Below, piece after piece: positions 1 to 9,127 of a stretch of 64,000 nucleotides of DNA (within the stretch, counting starts at the first letter, position 1; every line of letters begins with the position of its first letter). The notes under the pieces were generated by a model that worked only from the letters and a program-made list of their open reading frames with translations, was not told where the DNA came from and did not search any database. The stretch spans positions 43,396,977 to 43,460,976 of the forward strand of contig CM035151.1 in the NCBI GenBank assembly GCA_020205615.1, in the 5' to 3' direction. This DNA is from Panax quinquefolius (lineage: Eukaryota > Streptophyta > Magnoliopsida > Apiales > Araliaceae). Position numbers and translations under genes: made by a program.

Positions 1-300
1 CTTGATCGATCGCATGCACGGTGAATTCTTTTGTTATTCCATTCTTTATTATTACATTTGAATACTTTTGTCTCACGCAGACTCACCGCATGCATGGTGA
101 ATTCTTTTGTTCTATTGGAATAACTTTGTCTCACGCAGACTCTTTGCATGCATGGTGAATTCTTCTGTTATTCCATTCTTTATTATTCTATTGGAATAAC
201 CTGTCTATGTGGACTACCACATGTATGGTGAATGGTCCTTCGTATTCATTCTTTATTTAATTATGGAAATGATCTGTCTACGTGGATACTGCATGGCGGG
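1..300 (+). repeat. tandem array of ~73 bp LTR units (T1)
   Basis: Roughly four units are visible. Each has TTATTCCATTCTTTATTATT, then TGGAATAAC, a variable stretch, a GCATGC or related word, and GTGAATTCTT. GTTATTCCA and TGGAATAAC in one unit are perfect inverted repeats separated by about 16 bases. The same array occurs in the LTRs of D, L0 and, more diverged, L1. Confidence 0.85.
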
Positions 301-1367
301 CAAAAATCCATTTGCAGTTTCATATATTCTATTATACTCAGTTGGTTAAAGTTTTGGCTTCTATACTCCATGAAATTAGTAGAATATCCTAGATATTTGC
401 GCTTCATCCAGTATCTTTTCATGGAAATATTCTTCTGAGCATTCTTGAATTTTACTCCACAAAGCAGTATCATGTTGACAATTTGGACGTTTTTGATTTC
501 TGGATAAATTAAATTATAAATCTTTAAAATTTATCTTGAACTTGTTTTATTGAATTATTATGTCATTGTCATCATCCTCATGCTTATATTGTGATTAAAT
601 TCATCTTTGGCTTACGTACATAGATGGACTTGGTATGATTATGACCAGGGATTATTCGGTATAATTATGACCGTAATGTGACGAATGATGTGGTGAAAGT
701 CCTCATTGGCCTATAGTTCATTGATGGACAGTTGTTGGTATGATTATGACCATGGATTATTCGGTATAATCACGACCATTGACGATTACATGAATATCCT
801 TGGCCGTGATGCATGGATGATTCGATTTTATTTATTAAGCTGAGTCTCAGCGATAAAGTTGATGATTTTTTTTTTAAATCGTAGAAGATAGTAGATTTTA
901 TGCTCTACTTGACTCTTCTAATGGATTGCTTATTCATTGCAGATTGTTGATCTAAAACTTGTTGTCTATTATATTCTATCAGTTTTTATACTATTGAAGG
1001 CTAAGGATAATTTATTCTGCATTATCTTAGTTATAATATTTCTTACTGGGCTAGTTGAGTTCACCCTTTCTTTCACTGTTCTCTTTAGGAAATGAGAATA
1101 TAGCTGGGACAAGTCGGGGAACGGATTGACGGTCCAGATGATTGTTTTAGTAGTCCTCACTATTCTATAAAATAGTGTGACAATAAATGTAATGAGGACT
1201 CCATTGAGTGTTGATATTGTCTAGATGATAATATTCTTATTAAAATTCTTATATTATGTTTTGTCATATTTTACACGACTGTTGTATAATTAAGTTGTAT
1301 TTGAATTTTGTACCATGTATTTGACGACTCAAGATGGGTGACGTATACCTATTTTGGGGGCGTCACA
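1..1367 (+). repeat. 3' part of the 5' LTR of Tekay-like element T1
   Basis: This is the downstream part of a long LTR whose start lies outside the window. It ends in GGGGGCGTCACA, followed two bases later by a primer-binding site. The segment is nearly identical to the matching part of the 5' LTR of element D (about 39610-40977) in the same order: array of ~73 bp units, the GGTATGATTATGACC / GGTATAATCATGACC repeats, and the ACTGGGCTAGTTGAG stretch. Short ORFs here are chance frames in LTR sequence; the one at 232-438 recurs in D only because the LTR is shared. Confidence 0.9.
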
Positions 1368-1369
1368 GT

Positions 1370-1381
1370 TGGTATCAAAGC
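1370..1381 (+). other. primer-binding site of T1
   Basis: TGGTATCAAAGC lies two bases after the LTR terminus CACA. It matches the initiator-Met tRNA primer site of plant LTR elements (TGGTATCAGAGC) at all but one base. It fixes the 5' LTR / internal boundary. Confidence 0.85.
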
Positions 1382-1554
1382 TTAGGGATATGATCCATGG
1401 CTGAGATGTGAGACAAGAACTAGGAGGGGAGAGACGGGGAATTCCTTCGCTAGTATGACTTACCTAAGTTTATTTGGTATTTAATTGGTTGGTCAGAGTA
1501 TAGGGATAATATGTGATATGTTAATTAACCCTTGTTTTGTAACAGTGTTTGAAA

Positions 1555-2781
1555 ATGGCATCTGAAAATGTTGACATCAGCAATGAAGCACATGAGACCG
1601 TTGAGTCACCAACGATCAATACCCAGGATAATGTGCAACAGGAAGATAATAATCCTCAGGTAAACAACAACACCGATCAGATGATGAACGATGGGATGAT
1701 CAGAGACTTTATGCAATTCATGCAACATCAGTCGAGAGAGACTCCTGTTCAAAATGTAGGTGGAAACACTGGCAACCCACGGATGGTCACTGCTAAGCAG
1801 TTCAAGGAGCTAGGACCGCCAGAGTTTTTGGGAAAGCCAGAACCACTTAAGGCGGAGACGTGGTTAAAGTAGATCACCAAGATATTTGATGTCTTGGGAT
1901 GCTCCGAGGAGCAAAAGGTTCCCTTCGCCACCTTTATGTTGCGTGAAGAGGCAGATTACTGGTGGGAATCTGTAAAACATACCCAGCCTGACGCACTCAA
2001 GATGTCTTGGGAGAAGTTCCAAGAGTTGTTCAACGACAAGTACTTTCCCGAAAGTATTCGTCACATAAAGGAGGTGGAATTCATCAAGTTGGAGCAAAAT
2101 AATATGACAGTGTCGCAATATGAGGCTAAATTTACGGAGTTATCCCGGTTTGCTTCCCATTTGGTCGATAATGAGGAGCGATTGATGCGAATGTTTCTAA
2201 GAGGTTTGAAATCCGATATGAGTCAATATCTCATTTCTCACAAACTTTGTTTTTATTCAGATGTTGTGAATAAGGCTCAGTTATTGGAGCGTGATAATGA
2301 GTCAGCACAACCAAAAGGCAACGACCAACAACACAATAATAATCATACCGGTGGCAACGACCATCAGAACAATGATAACCATCGTGAGGGAAATTATCAT
2401 GCCAAGAATGGTAACCACTTCGGTGGTAATCATGGCCAAGATAATAGAGGTGGAAATTTCAAGAAGAGAAGATTCAATAATGACGGAAAGACGTCAGCAC
2501 CAGCACCTATTGTTAAGGAAGGAGAACGACCGCCAGTTGTATACTTCAAATGCGGAGGGGAGGGACATATCAGTCCAAACTGCGTGATGCATTCCAAAGC
2601 ATGTTACAATTATGGAAAAGAAGGTCACCTAGCCCGATTTTGTCGTGCACCAAAGTCAAGTCCAGCTGGGACGGTGGCACCAAAGGCGGATATGGACAAA
2701 ACAAAGTCGGTGGTTTCAGGGAGAGCATTTTTCGTGACTTCTCAAAAAGAGAGTAACCCGAACGAAGTTAGCACGGATTAG
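1555..2781 (+). pseudogene. gag: gag (capsid/nucleocapsid) of T1, with internal stop
   Basis: This is the Gag polyprotein of a Tekay-like gypsy element, which would form the virus-like particle and bind the RNA. The ATG at 1555 starts an acidic, Asn/Gln-rich N terminus, followed by the capsid-type retrotrans_gag region (residues like DYWWESV, FNDKYFP, LEQNNMTVSQYEAKF). An Asn/His/Gly-rich linker follows, then two CX2CX4HX4C-type knuckles near 2540-2640. In each knuckle one Cys is Tyr (VYFKC and CYNYG), so neither is intact. TAG at 1870-1872 interrupts the frame; element C has Gln (CAA) there. The frame ends at TAG 2779-2781, directly followed in the same frame by a protease remnant. D carries the same internal stop. 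Confidence 0.85.
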
Positions 2782-2979
2782 TTAATTATAAATTCTTGTG
2801 AAGTCTATACCTTATTAGATACCAGTTCTATCCATTATTTTATCTCTCTTGCTTGTGCTCAACGTTTAAATTTGACTCCGGAGAAATTAGACTTTGACTT
2901 ATCGGTTGAAACTCCGTTAGGAGAAACCTTCATTACATGTGCTATCCAAGTCTTGGATGAGAGTCACAGTTTTGAATGA
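2782..2979 (+). pseudogene. retropepsin (protease) remnant of T1
   Basis: The reading frame continues from gag across the TAG at 2779 and encodes an aspartic protease fragment. It contains LLDTSS at 2812-2829, where the family has LLDTGSS or FDSGA, so the active-site Gly is replaced by Ser. It then runs through ACAQRLNL and VETPLGETF to a TGA at 2977. The stop between gag and protease is a single TAG with no frame change. It could be decay or, less likely, a read-through site; this gypsy lineage normally has one continuous gag-pol frame. Confidence 0.7.
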
Positions 2980-3040
2980 TATTTCTATTGTTAATAAATT
3001 TCCTGACGTATTCCTGAAGACTTCCTAGCCTACCCCTATA

Positions 3041-3349
3041 GCGTGAAATCGAATTTTGTATTGAACCCAGTACAAAACTCATTTCTCAAACCCTTAAATA
3101 TTTCTTCACCTAGAACGAACATAACATGCACCAAGGACGTTGGCTCGAGCTGTTGAAGATTACGACTATACCATTAAATATCATCGTGGAAGAGTGAACG
3201 TGGTAGCTGACGCGTTGAGTAGAAGATCGTATGCATTTACGAGTGCGATGTTGTTAACACAAAAACTCATTTTGTATAACTTACAAATGATGAAGATAGA
3301 GTTAAAGACTCTAGGGACCCACGTGAAGATAGCGAATATACGATTTGAA
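3041..3349 (+). pseudogene. fused RT-start / RNase H-end remnant of T1 (pol deleted)
   Basis: Only scraps of pol remain. Around 3041-3090 is the stretch just before the RT fingers (REIEFCIEP...TKLIS). It is joined at about 3095-3125 to the end of RNase H, read as HQGRWLELLK and, after a frame change, [24 protein letters not shown] (3155-3230). The RT palm with its catalytic Asp pair and most of RNase H are missing. D has the same fusion at the same place, so it is inherited rather than local damage. The element breaks off at 3349. Confidence 0.75.
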
Positions 3350-3657
3350 TAACTCCTTATACTATAGTTATTTGTCACACTTTATTTAATCAAGCTTTCA
3401 TATTTAATTTAATTAATTCAAATAACCATTAATTAAATAATTCATTTAATCACATAACTCAATACAAATAATTAACCATCAACTTGAAATATCAATATAA
3501 TAATAATTTTCTTAACTCATTAATTATTTATTTACAACATAAATAATTAATCAATTCAAATTAAACAAATATTTATTTAGCAATAAATGCACCAATTAAA
3601 TATTTATATAATTCAATAAATATTTAAAATTACAATTTAAATTTTCGAATTGTTACA
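3348..3657 (-). repeat. truncated 3' LTR of element A
   Basis: On the minus strand the LTR begins TGTAACAATTCG at 3657 and stays alignable to the complete LTR at 9128-12193 for about 310 bases. It stops at the AATAACTCC word (11885 in the full copy). The rest is missing; T1 sequence begins at once, with two shared bases (AA) at the joint. The sequence is very AT-rich. Confidence 0.9.
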
Positions 3658-3755
3658 TCCTTCCCTCCTTACAAGGATTCTGTCCCCAGAATCACTACTC
3701 AAACAAACAAATCGTCACATTCTTCCCTTCTTACAAAGATTCTGTCCCCAGAATC
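3658..3755 (-). other. duplicated polypurine tract with hairpins
   Basis: On the minus strand AAGGAGGGAAGGA lies directly before the 3' LTR start at 3657 and is the plus-strand primer. About 60 bases further in is a second purine run, AAGAAGGGAAGAA. Each is preceded by the perfect hairpin GATTCTG-GGGA-CAGAATC (3676-3693 and 3738-3755). The block is a short tandem duplication of hairpin plus purine tract. Confidence 0.8.
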
Positions 3756-3766
3756 GAAGACACAGT

Positions 3767-4113
3767 TTAAACAAATAACTCAGGGTAATTCTTTATCATA
3801 TCAGCTTCGAGTTCCCACGTAGCCTCTTCGACATTGTGGTTCCTCCATATCACCTTCACAGAAGGTATCACTTTATTCCTGAGCACTTGTTCTTTCCTGT
3901 CGACTATCTAGATATGAATCTCTTCATAGGACAAGTCTTTCTCAAATTGCAATGGTTCGTACTCAATTATGTGCTTGTAATCAGATTTATACGGTCATAA
4001 CACCGACACGTGAAAAACATTATGAATGTTTTGCAATTCTGGAGGTAAAGCTACCTCGTAAGCTACCTCTCCAACTTTCCTCAGCACTTCAAAGGGTCCA
4101 ATAAACCTCGGAC
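3767..4113 (-). pseudogene. integrase C-terminal tail and chromodomain of A
   Basis: After a frame change near 4114 the integrase continues through RFIGPFEVL and [12 protein letters not shown] (the GPF/Y-type module), then NVFHVSVL. It ends in a chromodomain-like stretch with VIWRNHNVEEATWE and MIKNYPELF before a stop. Chromodomains of this group guide integration to heterochromatin marks. Two in-frame stops lie inside: a TGA where the family has Leu-Arg-Lys-Tyr, and a TAG before IVDRKEQVL. Confidence 0.8.
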
Positions 4114-5637
4114 TTAGTTTCCCCTTTTTACCAAATCGAATTTCCCCTTCCAAGGATAAACTTTTAGGAATACGTAATTTCCTATGTCAAATGCACGATC
4201 TTGTCTGTGTTGATCAGCATATTTCTTTTTTCTATCTTGAGCAGCTATCAATCTTGTTCTGATGAGTTGGACAACCTCAGCAGTTTGTTGTACTAGTTCT
4301 GGTCCTAACAGTTGACGTTCACCGACTTCGTCCCAGCACAGTGGAGTTCTGCACTTCCTGCCGTATAATGCTTCGTAAGGCGGTATGCCGATGCTAGCAT
4401 GGTAACTATTATTGTAGGCAAATTCCACCAACGGTAATTGTTCATCCCAGCTTCCTTTGAAATCCATGACGCATACTCTCAGCATATCTTCTAATGTCTG
4501 AATCGTTCGTTCGCTTTGGCCATCTGTTTGCGGATGATATGCCATACTCATTCGCAATTGCGTTCCCATACATTCTTGTAGTCTCTTCCAGAAGTTTGAT
4601 GTGAACCTCGGATCTCCGTCTGACACAATTGACACTGGAACCCCATGTCTTGTAACGATCTCTTTAACATATAGTTTTGCCAGCTGATCAAGATTGAATC
4701 TAATCTTTATTGGCAAAAAGTGTGCAGATTTTGTCAACCTGTCCACTATCACCCAAATCGCATTGTATCCTTTCTGAGTTGTTGGAAGACCTACCACAAA
4801 ATCCATTGTGATATGCTCCCATTTCCATTCTGGTATCTCCAACGGTTGAAGTAACCCGCTTGGTCTTTGATGTTTGGCCTTGACTCTCTGACATGTTAAG
4901 CACTTTGCAACGCATTTTGCAACGTCTCTTTTCATATTTGGCCACCAAAAATGTCGTCGCAAATCTTGATACATCTTCATACTTCCTGGATGAATCGAAT
5001 ATCTCGAGTTATGAGCTTTGGTCAATATGTCTTCTTTAATATCTGGTACTGCTGGAACCCATATTCGTCCTTCAAATCTCAGCATCCCCTCGGTATCAAC
5101 TTTGTACTTTATTTCTTTTCCCCCGACCACACCTTCTCTTATTTTTCTGCATTCCTCATCCTGCAGTTGAGCATTCTTCACTTTGTCCACCAAAGTTTGA
5201 CTGGCTTCCATCTGGTACAATTTCTCATCAGATTCTTTTGGAAATTTGATTTCCAACTCTAACCTTGACATTGCTGTAATAAGCTCCTCCTTATCAGTTA
5301 ACAACATCAACTTTTCCCTGCCTTTCCTACTCAAGGCATCTGCAACCACGTTTGCTTTGCCTGGATGATAAAAGATCTCACAATCATAATCTTTTATCAG
5401 TTCCATCCATCTTCTTTGACGCATGTTCAGGTCCTTCTGTGTGAAAATATACTTCAGACTTTTATGGTCTGTGTAAATCTCACATTTCTCTCCGTAGAGA
5501 TAGTGTCTCCATATCTTCAGAGCAAACACAACCGCCGCCAACTCTAAATCATGAGTCGGATACCCTTTTTTGTAGTCTTTCAATTGTGTTGATGCATACG
5601 CGATGACTTTCCCATTCTGCATAAGAACACAACCCAA
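4114..5637 (-). pseudogene. RNase H and integrase of A
   Basis: This is the longest open frame in the window (507 codons). It starts inside RNase H just after its first catalytic Asp, runs through the [10 protein letters not shown] region and VVADALSRK, then the integrase HHCC zinc region ([26 protein letters not shown]). The catalytic core follows: Asp in MDFVVGLP, Asp in IVSDGDPRF, Glu in [11 protein letters not shown], so the DDE triad is present. It would remove the RNA template and insert the cDNA. The frame joins the upstream RT frame (5580-6287) by a shift at a GGGTT triplication near 5630 and ends near 4114, where another shift leads to the chromodomain. Confidence 0.92.
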
Positions 5638-6287
5638 CCCAACCCTTTGTGTGAGGCATCACTATACACCATAAAATTTCCTGTATTGTCTGGTAATGTC
5701 AACACAGGTGCCACACTTAGATTCTTCTTCAAATCTTGAAAACTTTCTTCACATTTCTCCGTCCACATGAATTTTATAGCTTTCCTTGTCAAATTTGTTA
5801 ACGGAGTGGCTATCTTAGAAAAATCTTGAATGAATCTTCTATAATAACCAGCCAGTCCCAAGAAACTCCTCACTTCTGACGGTGTTCTTAGTTGTTCCCA
5901 ATTGATTACAGCTTCCATTTTTGATGGATCCACTGAAATCCCATCCTTGTCAATAACATGACCCAAAAATTGTACACGGTCGAGCCAAAATTCGCACTTA
6001 GAGAATTTTGCGTATAGCTTTTCCTTTCTTAGTGTTTCCAATGTCAAACGTAAGTGTTCCACGTGTTCTTCTTGAGTCTTGGAATACACTAGAATGTCGT
6101 CGATAAATACCACTACAAACTTGTCTAAGAATGGTTTAAACACCACATTCATCGATCCATGAACGCAAAGCGGGGTGCATTGGTTAAACCAAAAGACATC
6201 ACCGTAAACTCGTAATCTCCATACAGGAGTTCGAATGCCGATTCGTGGTATATCGTCCTTCCTCACTTTCAACCTGGTGATACCCAC
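5580..6287 (-). pseudogene. reverse transcriptase palm/thumb and RNase H start of A
   Basis: The frame encodes the RT core with FIDDILVYS (catalytic Asp pair), [29 protein letters not shown] in the thumb, then the RNase H start [13 protein letters not shown]. It would copy the element RNA into cDNA. The first ~30 codons are out of register with the family; the RT fingers lie in another frame (6269-6592). At the 3' end the minus strand reads GGGTTGGGTTGGGTTG, one GGGTT unit more than the protein needs, shifting the rest of RNase H into the 4114-5637 frame. Confidence 0.88.
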
Positions 6288-6592
6288 TTCTCAAATCTAT
6301 TTTGAAAAGTATTTGGCACCTTCAATTGGTCAAACAAGTCATCTATTCTTGGCAGCGGGTATTTATTTTTAATAGTGACTTTGTTTAACTCCTCATAATC
6401 AATGCAAAGACGATTGATCCGTCCTTCTTCTTCACAAATAAAGCTGGCGCCCCCCGCGGCGATACGCTTGGTTGAATATATTTCTTGTCCGGTGACTCTT
6501 GCAATTGTACCATCGGTTCCTTCATTTCTACTAGGAGCCATTACAGACGGGGCCTTCGATATCGGTCTTGTTTCCGGCACTAAGTCAATCAC
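6269..6592 (-). pseudogene. reverse transcriptase fingers of A
   Basis: This segment contains the RT N-terminal landmarks [13 protein letters not shown], then after a scrambled stretch [42 protein letters not shown]. It is followed by a frame change into 5580-6287. The middle ([14 protein letters not shown]...) no longer matches the expected KELKxQLxELL region, which suggests small indels on either side. Confidence 0.82.
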
Positions 6593-6803
6593 TTAATTCA
6601 ATTTCTGTCGTCGAAGGAAGTCTGGCAAATCCTCTGAAACACGTCTTGAATTCTCTCACTACCGGTATTTCTTCTAGTTTTACCCCCTTGTTTTGAGTAT
6701 CGACTATGTAAGCTAAATAGCCCACACAACCTTGACTCAACAATTTCTTGGCTGCGTAGTCGTGGACATTTCATTTGTTCAGGCGATTTGCTACCATAAA
6801 ATA
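6593..6803 (-). pseudogene. protease-RT linker of A, broken
   Basis: Between protease and RT the minus strand still shows the conserved linker words (QGCVGYLAYIVD, EEIPVVREF, then a degraded 'F..DLPGLPP' region) in shifting frames with a stop. It carries no catalytic motif and is a bridge in the original polyprotein. Confidence 0.6.
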
Positions 6804-7367
6804 CTACCTTTCGATTTGAGTCATAAGGTTTTTACATTTCTTTTGGCGGTCAATTCTCTCTCCGTATTTGAATGTACCAATCCATTCCAAAATTACATCA
6901 AATTCCTCGAGTCTAATCGGAATCAAATCTACCAACAAGATATTCTCCTTAATGTTCACCCTACAGTTCTTGTATACGAATCTAACAGAGATTACTTCCT
7001 TATTCGCAATTTCTATGTTCAAAGGAAAATTCAGTTCTTCTCTAGGTAATTCTAACCTCTTAGCAAATTCATCAGATATAAACGAACAAGTAGCACCCGA
7101 ATCAAATAATACATAAGCATTTATATCATTGATTGGGATAATACCTGACACCACATCTTTTGATTGCACAATATCCTGCACAATCATGTTGAAGGTTTTA
7201 GCTGTGGGTTTGATTGATGCTGCAGGTCCTGCAATGGCCCATGTACCTCCATTGTTACCTCCATTGCTTCTGGTTGTCACTCCATCCCTCTTCTTAGGAC
7301 ATTCACGAGCAAAGTGATCCTTGGATCCGCACGTGAAGCACGCATTCTTCTTCGGTTCAAAGTGCAA
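6804..7367 (-). pseudogene. nucleocapsid zinc knuckle and aspartic protease of A
   Basis: The frame opens with an intact CCHC knuckle (CFTCGSKDHFAREC), then a Gly/Asn linker. The retropepsin domain follows with the active-site motif VLFDSGATCSFIS at about residue 90 and a downstream VILEWIGTF stretch where the family has VILGMDWL. It would cleave the Gag-Pol polyprotein. The frame ends in a stop at 6804 shortly after this second hydrophobic element. A degraded second knuckle (FGPEGHIAPNC, with a Cys lost) lies just upstream at 7277-7465. The copy of this region in B is at 12194-12650. Confidence 0.88.
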
Positions 7368-8291
7368 TTTGGGGCGATGTGGCCCTCCGGCCCAAATGTA
7401 GTAAACTTCGTTTCCCCATCAAGCACGCACCCTTGTGAAATTTCCGCATGTCGCACATGCTTCAAACTTTTGTTTTTTGGTTACCTCACGGTGTCAAAGA
7501 CCACGCGTTCCGTTCCACTTCCACTTCATGCCGTTGTTGTTGTTGTTGTTATTGTTTCCACCGCTACCACTCCCATTCTTAGTCTCATTCTCATTCCTCT
7601 TCTTTTTTTATTCCTGGTTGAACTTTGTCACCGCCGCTCGCCTCCACCTTCGCCGAGTAACGCTTTCTCCATCACCATTAGAACGTCTTCAATCGGAGCA
7701 GGGGATACCCTCGCATACGATCGGGGCTTGATCCTGTTCAAATCTTTTCGCTTTACGCCGTCTGTCTTGACGATATGGCGCAAACCTCGCCAATTCGTTG
7801 AATTTCGCGGCATTCTCAGATACCGTCATCGTTCCCTGCTTTAATTCCAGAAACTGCACTTCTAGCTGACTCTTCGAACTATCCGGGAAATAAGTCTCGA
7901 AGAACAACTCCTTAAACCTATCCCGGTCATCACTCCCCGGCCCTTCACGAGTTTTATTGGCTGCCGCCACCAATAACTAGCTTCGCTTTCAACATGAATG
8001 TTGCGAAAGTAGTCTTCTGATCATCCTTTACCCTAGCGACATCGAACACCTTTTCTATCTCCATAATCCAGGTCTGTGCTTCGACTGGATTCATAGACCC
8101 ATGGAATTCAGGTGGTCCAATCGCCTTGAAATCCTTAAACGTTGTACCATGTTTTTGTGGTTGATTCGCGCAACGCTCACCGTCGATGAGAGTGTCACTA
8201 GTTGTTGAAGCAGGGGTTACTGGTCAACATTGTCGTTATTGGTAGTTCTCTCATTGTTTCTCTGTCGGGGTGGTTCACGTCTGGGAGGCAT
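7368..8291 (-). pseudogene. gag: gag capsid of A, frameshifted
   Basis: ATG at 8291-8289 begins MPPRREPPRQRNN, the usual Tekay-like Gag start, shared in form with B (13563). Conserved capsid words appear in several frames: FKDFKAIGPPEF, VEAQTWIMEIEKVFDVAR, then in the 7689-7973 frame FKELFFETYFPDSSKSQLEVQFLELKQGTMTV. Stops and shifts separate them. The B copy stays in one frame over the same stretch, so the shifts are specific to A. Confidence 0.8.
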
Positions 8292-8581
8292 TTTTTGTTA
8301 AAACAAAACATCTATTAGACTATTACTCAGCTTCTTTAAGTATTTTCTAATTAACTTGCCTCCATAAAAGAAATAGCCATATAACGCATAACACTTTGAA
8401 TAAAGTAACAACTTTTATTTATTCAAAACCTTTTTGGAAAACATAAAACAATAGCATCACTACTATCTACATTACTTTCCTGAACTACAAAAGTTTCAGG
8501 ACAACATCATAGTCATATCCCATAGGTTGCATAACACTTGGGATTTATAATTTATTTAACATTTCACTCATCGTACTACAT

Positions 8582-9010
8582 CTACGATGTTCTATTAAGA
8601 TACTTCTTAGCCCTATCACGTTCTTCCTCCATGACTCAAAACATTGTTCTGCGATCTAACACGAATGATGGCAGCGTCTCAAACTGAATCGGATATCCCA
8701 TGACCTGATCTTGAGCTCGATTAATTGCGGTGTTAAATACTTTATCCATCTCTTCCATCTTCATCCTCTTTGCTTGTGTGTCTCTTACTGCTAATCTGGT
8801 TCGTTGAAAAGCTTCCTCGTAAGCATCTTCAGCTCTTGCCCTCTTAGCGACTTCTTCTTCTCTCGACTTGCCCTTGGTTAAAGCAACCATCTCGATCAAT
8901 TGTTCTTTCTCTCCTTCAGTCTGTATTAGTTTCTCCTCGGCATTTGTCAGTCGTTCCTCATGATCCTAGATCTCGCCGTCTTTTTGTGTCATTGCAGTTT
9001 CTCCTTCAGT
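8582..9010 (-). pseudogene. leader ORF ('ORF0') of A, coiled-coil, 5'-truncated
   Basis: Between primer site and gag the minus strand has a charged, Glu/Lys/Arg-rich heptad-like sequence: QKDGEI, a TAG, DHEERLTNAEEKLIQ, then AKRARAEDAYEEAF, MEEMDKVFNTAINRAQDQV and YPIQFETL. It reaches a stop near 8636 and a final piece MEEERDRAKKYLN ending at 8582. The same order of words is found in B at 16455-19257. The N terminus present in B is missing here, because the region from about 9010 jumps to leader sequence. The TAG in EI-stop aligns with Gln (CAG) in B. I do not recognise a family; a coiled-coil protein made from the element leader is an inference. Confidence 0.6.
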
Positions 9011-9112
9011 GTTTTATTACTTCTTTCTTAAAACTCGATAAGAGTTATCTCCACTATCTTTTCAAAGGTTACTTCCTAAGGCTTTTCCCCCACCTAAGGT
9101 TCATAACCTAAA

Positions 9113-9124
9113 GCTTTGATACCA
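9113..9124 (-). other. primer-binding site of A
   Basis: Minus strand TGGTATCAAAGC lies three bases after the 5' LTR terminus GTGTCACA. It is of initiator-Met tRNA type. Confidence 0.85.
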
Positions 9125-9127
9125 ACT

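Noticed and set aside
1864..2118. minus-strand ORF over gag of T1 (and its copy at 41474-41728)
   Set aside because: Shadow of the conserved gag frame; the plus strand has the recognised domains.
2776..2784. TAG between gag and protease as a read-through signal
   Set aside because: Gag-pol of this lineage is normally one frame, the protease here has a damaged active site, and the same element has another TAG inside gag; decay is simpler.
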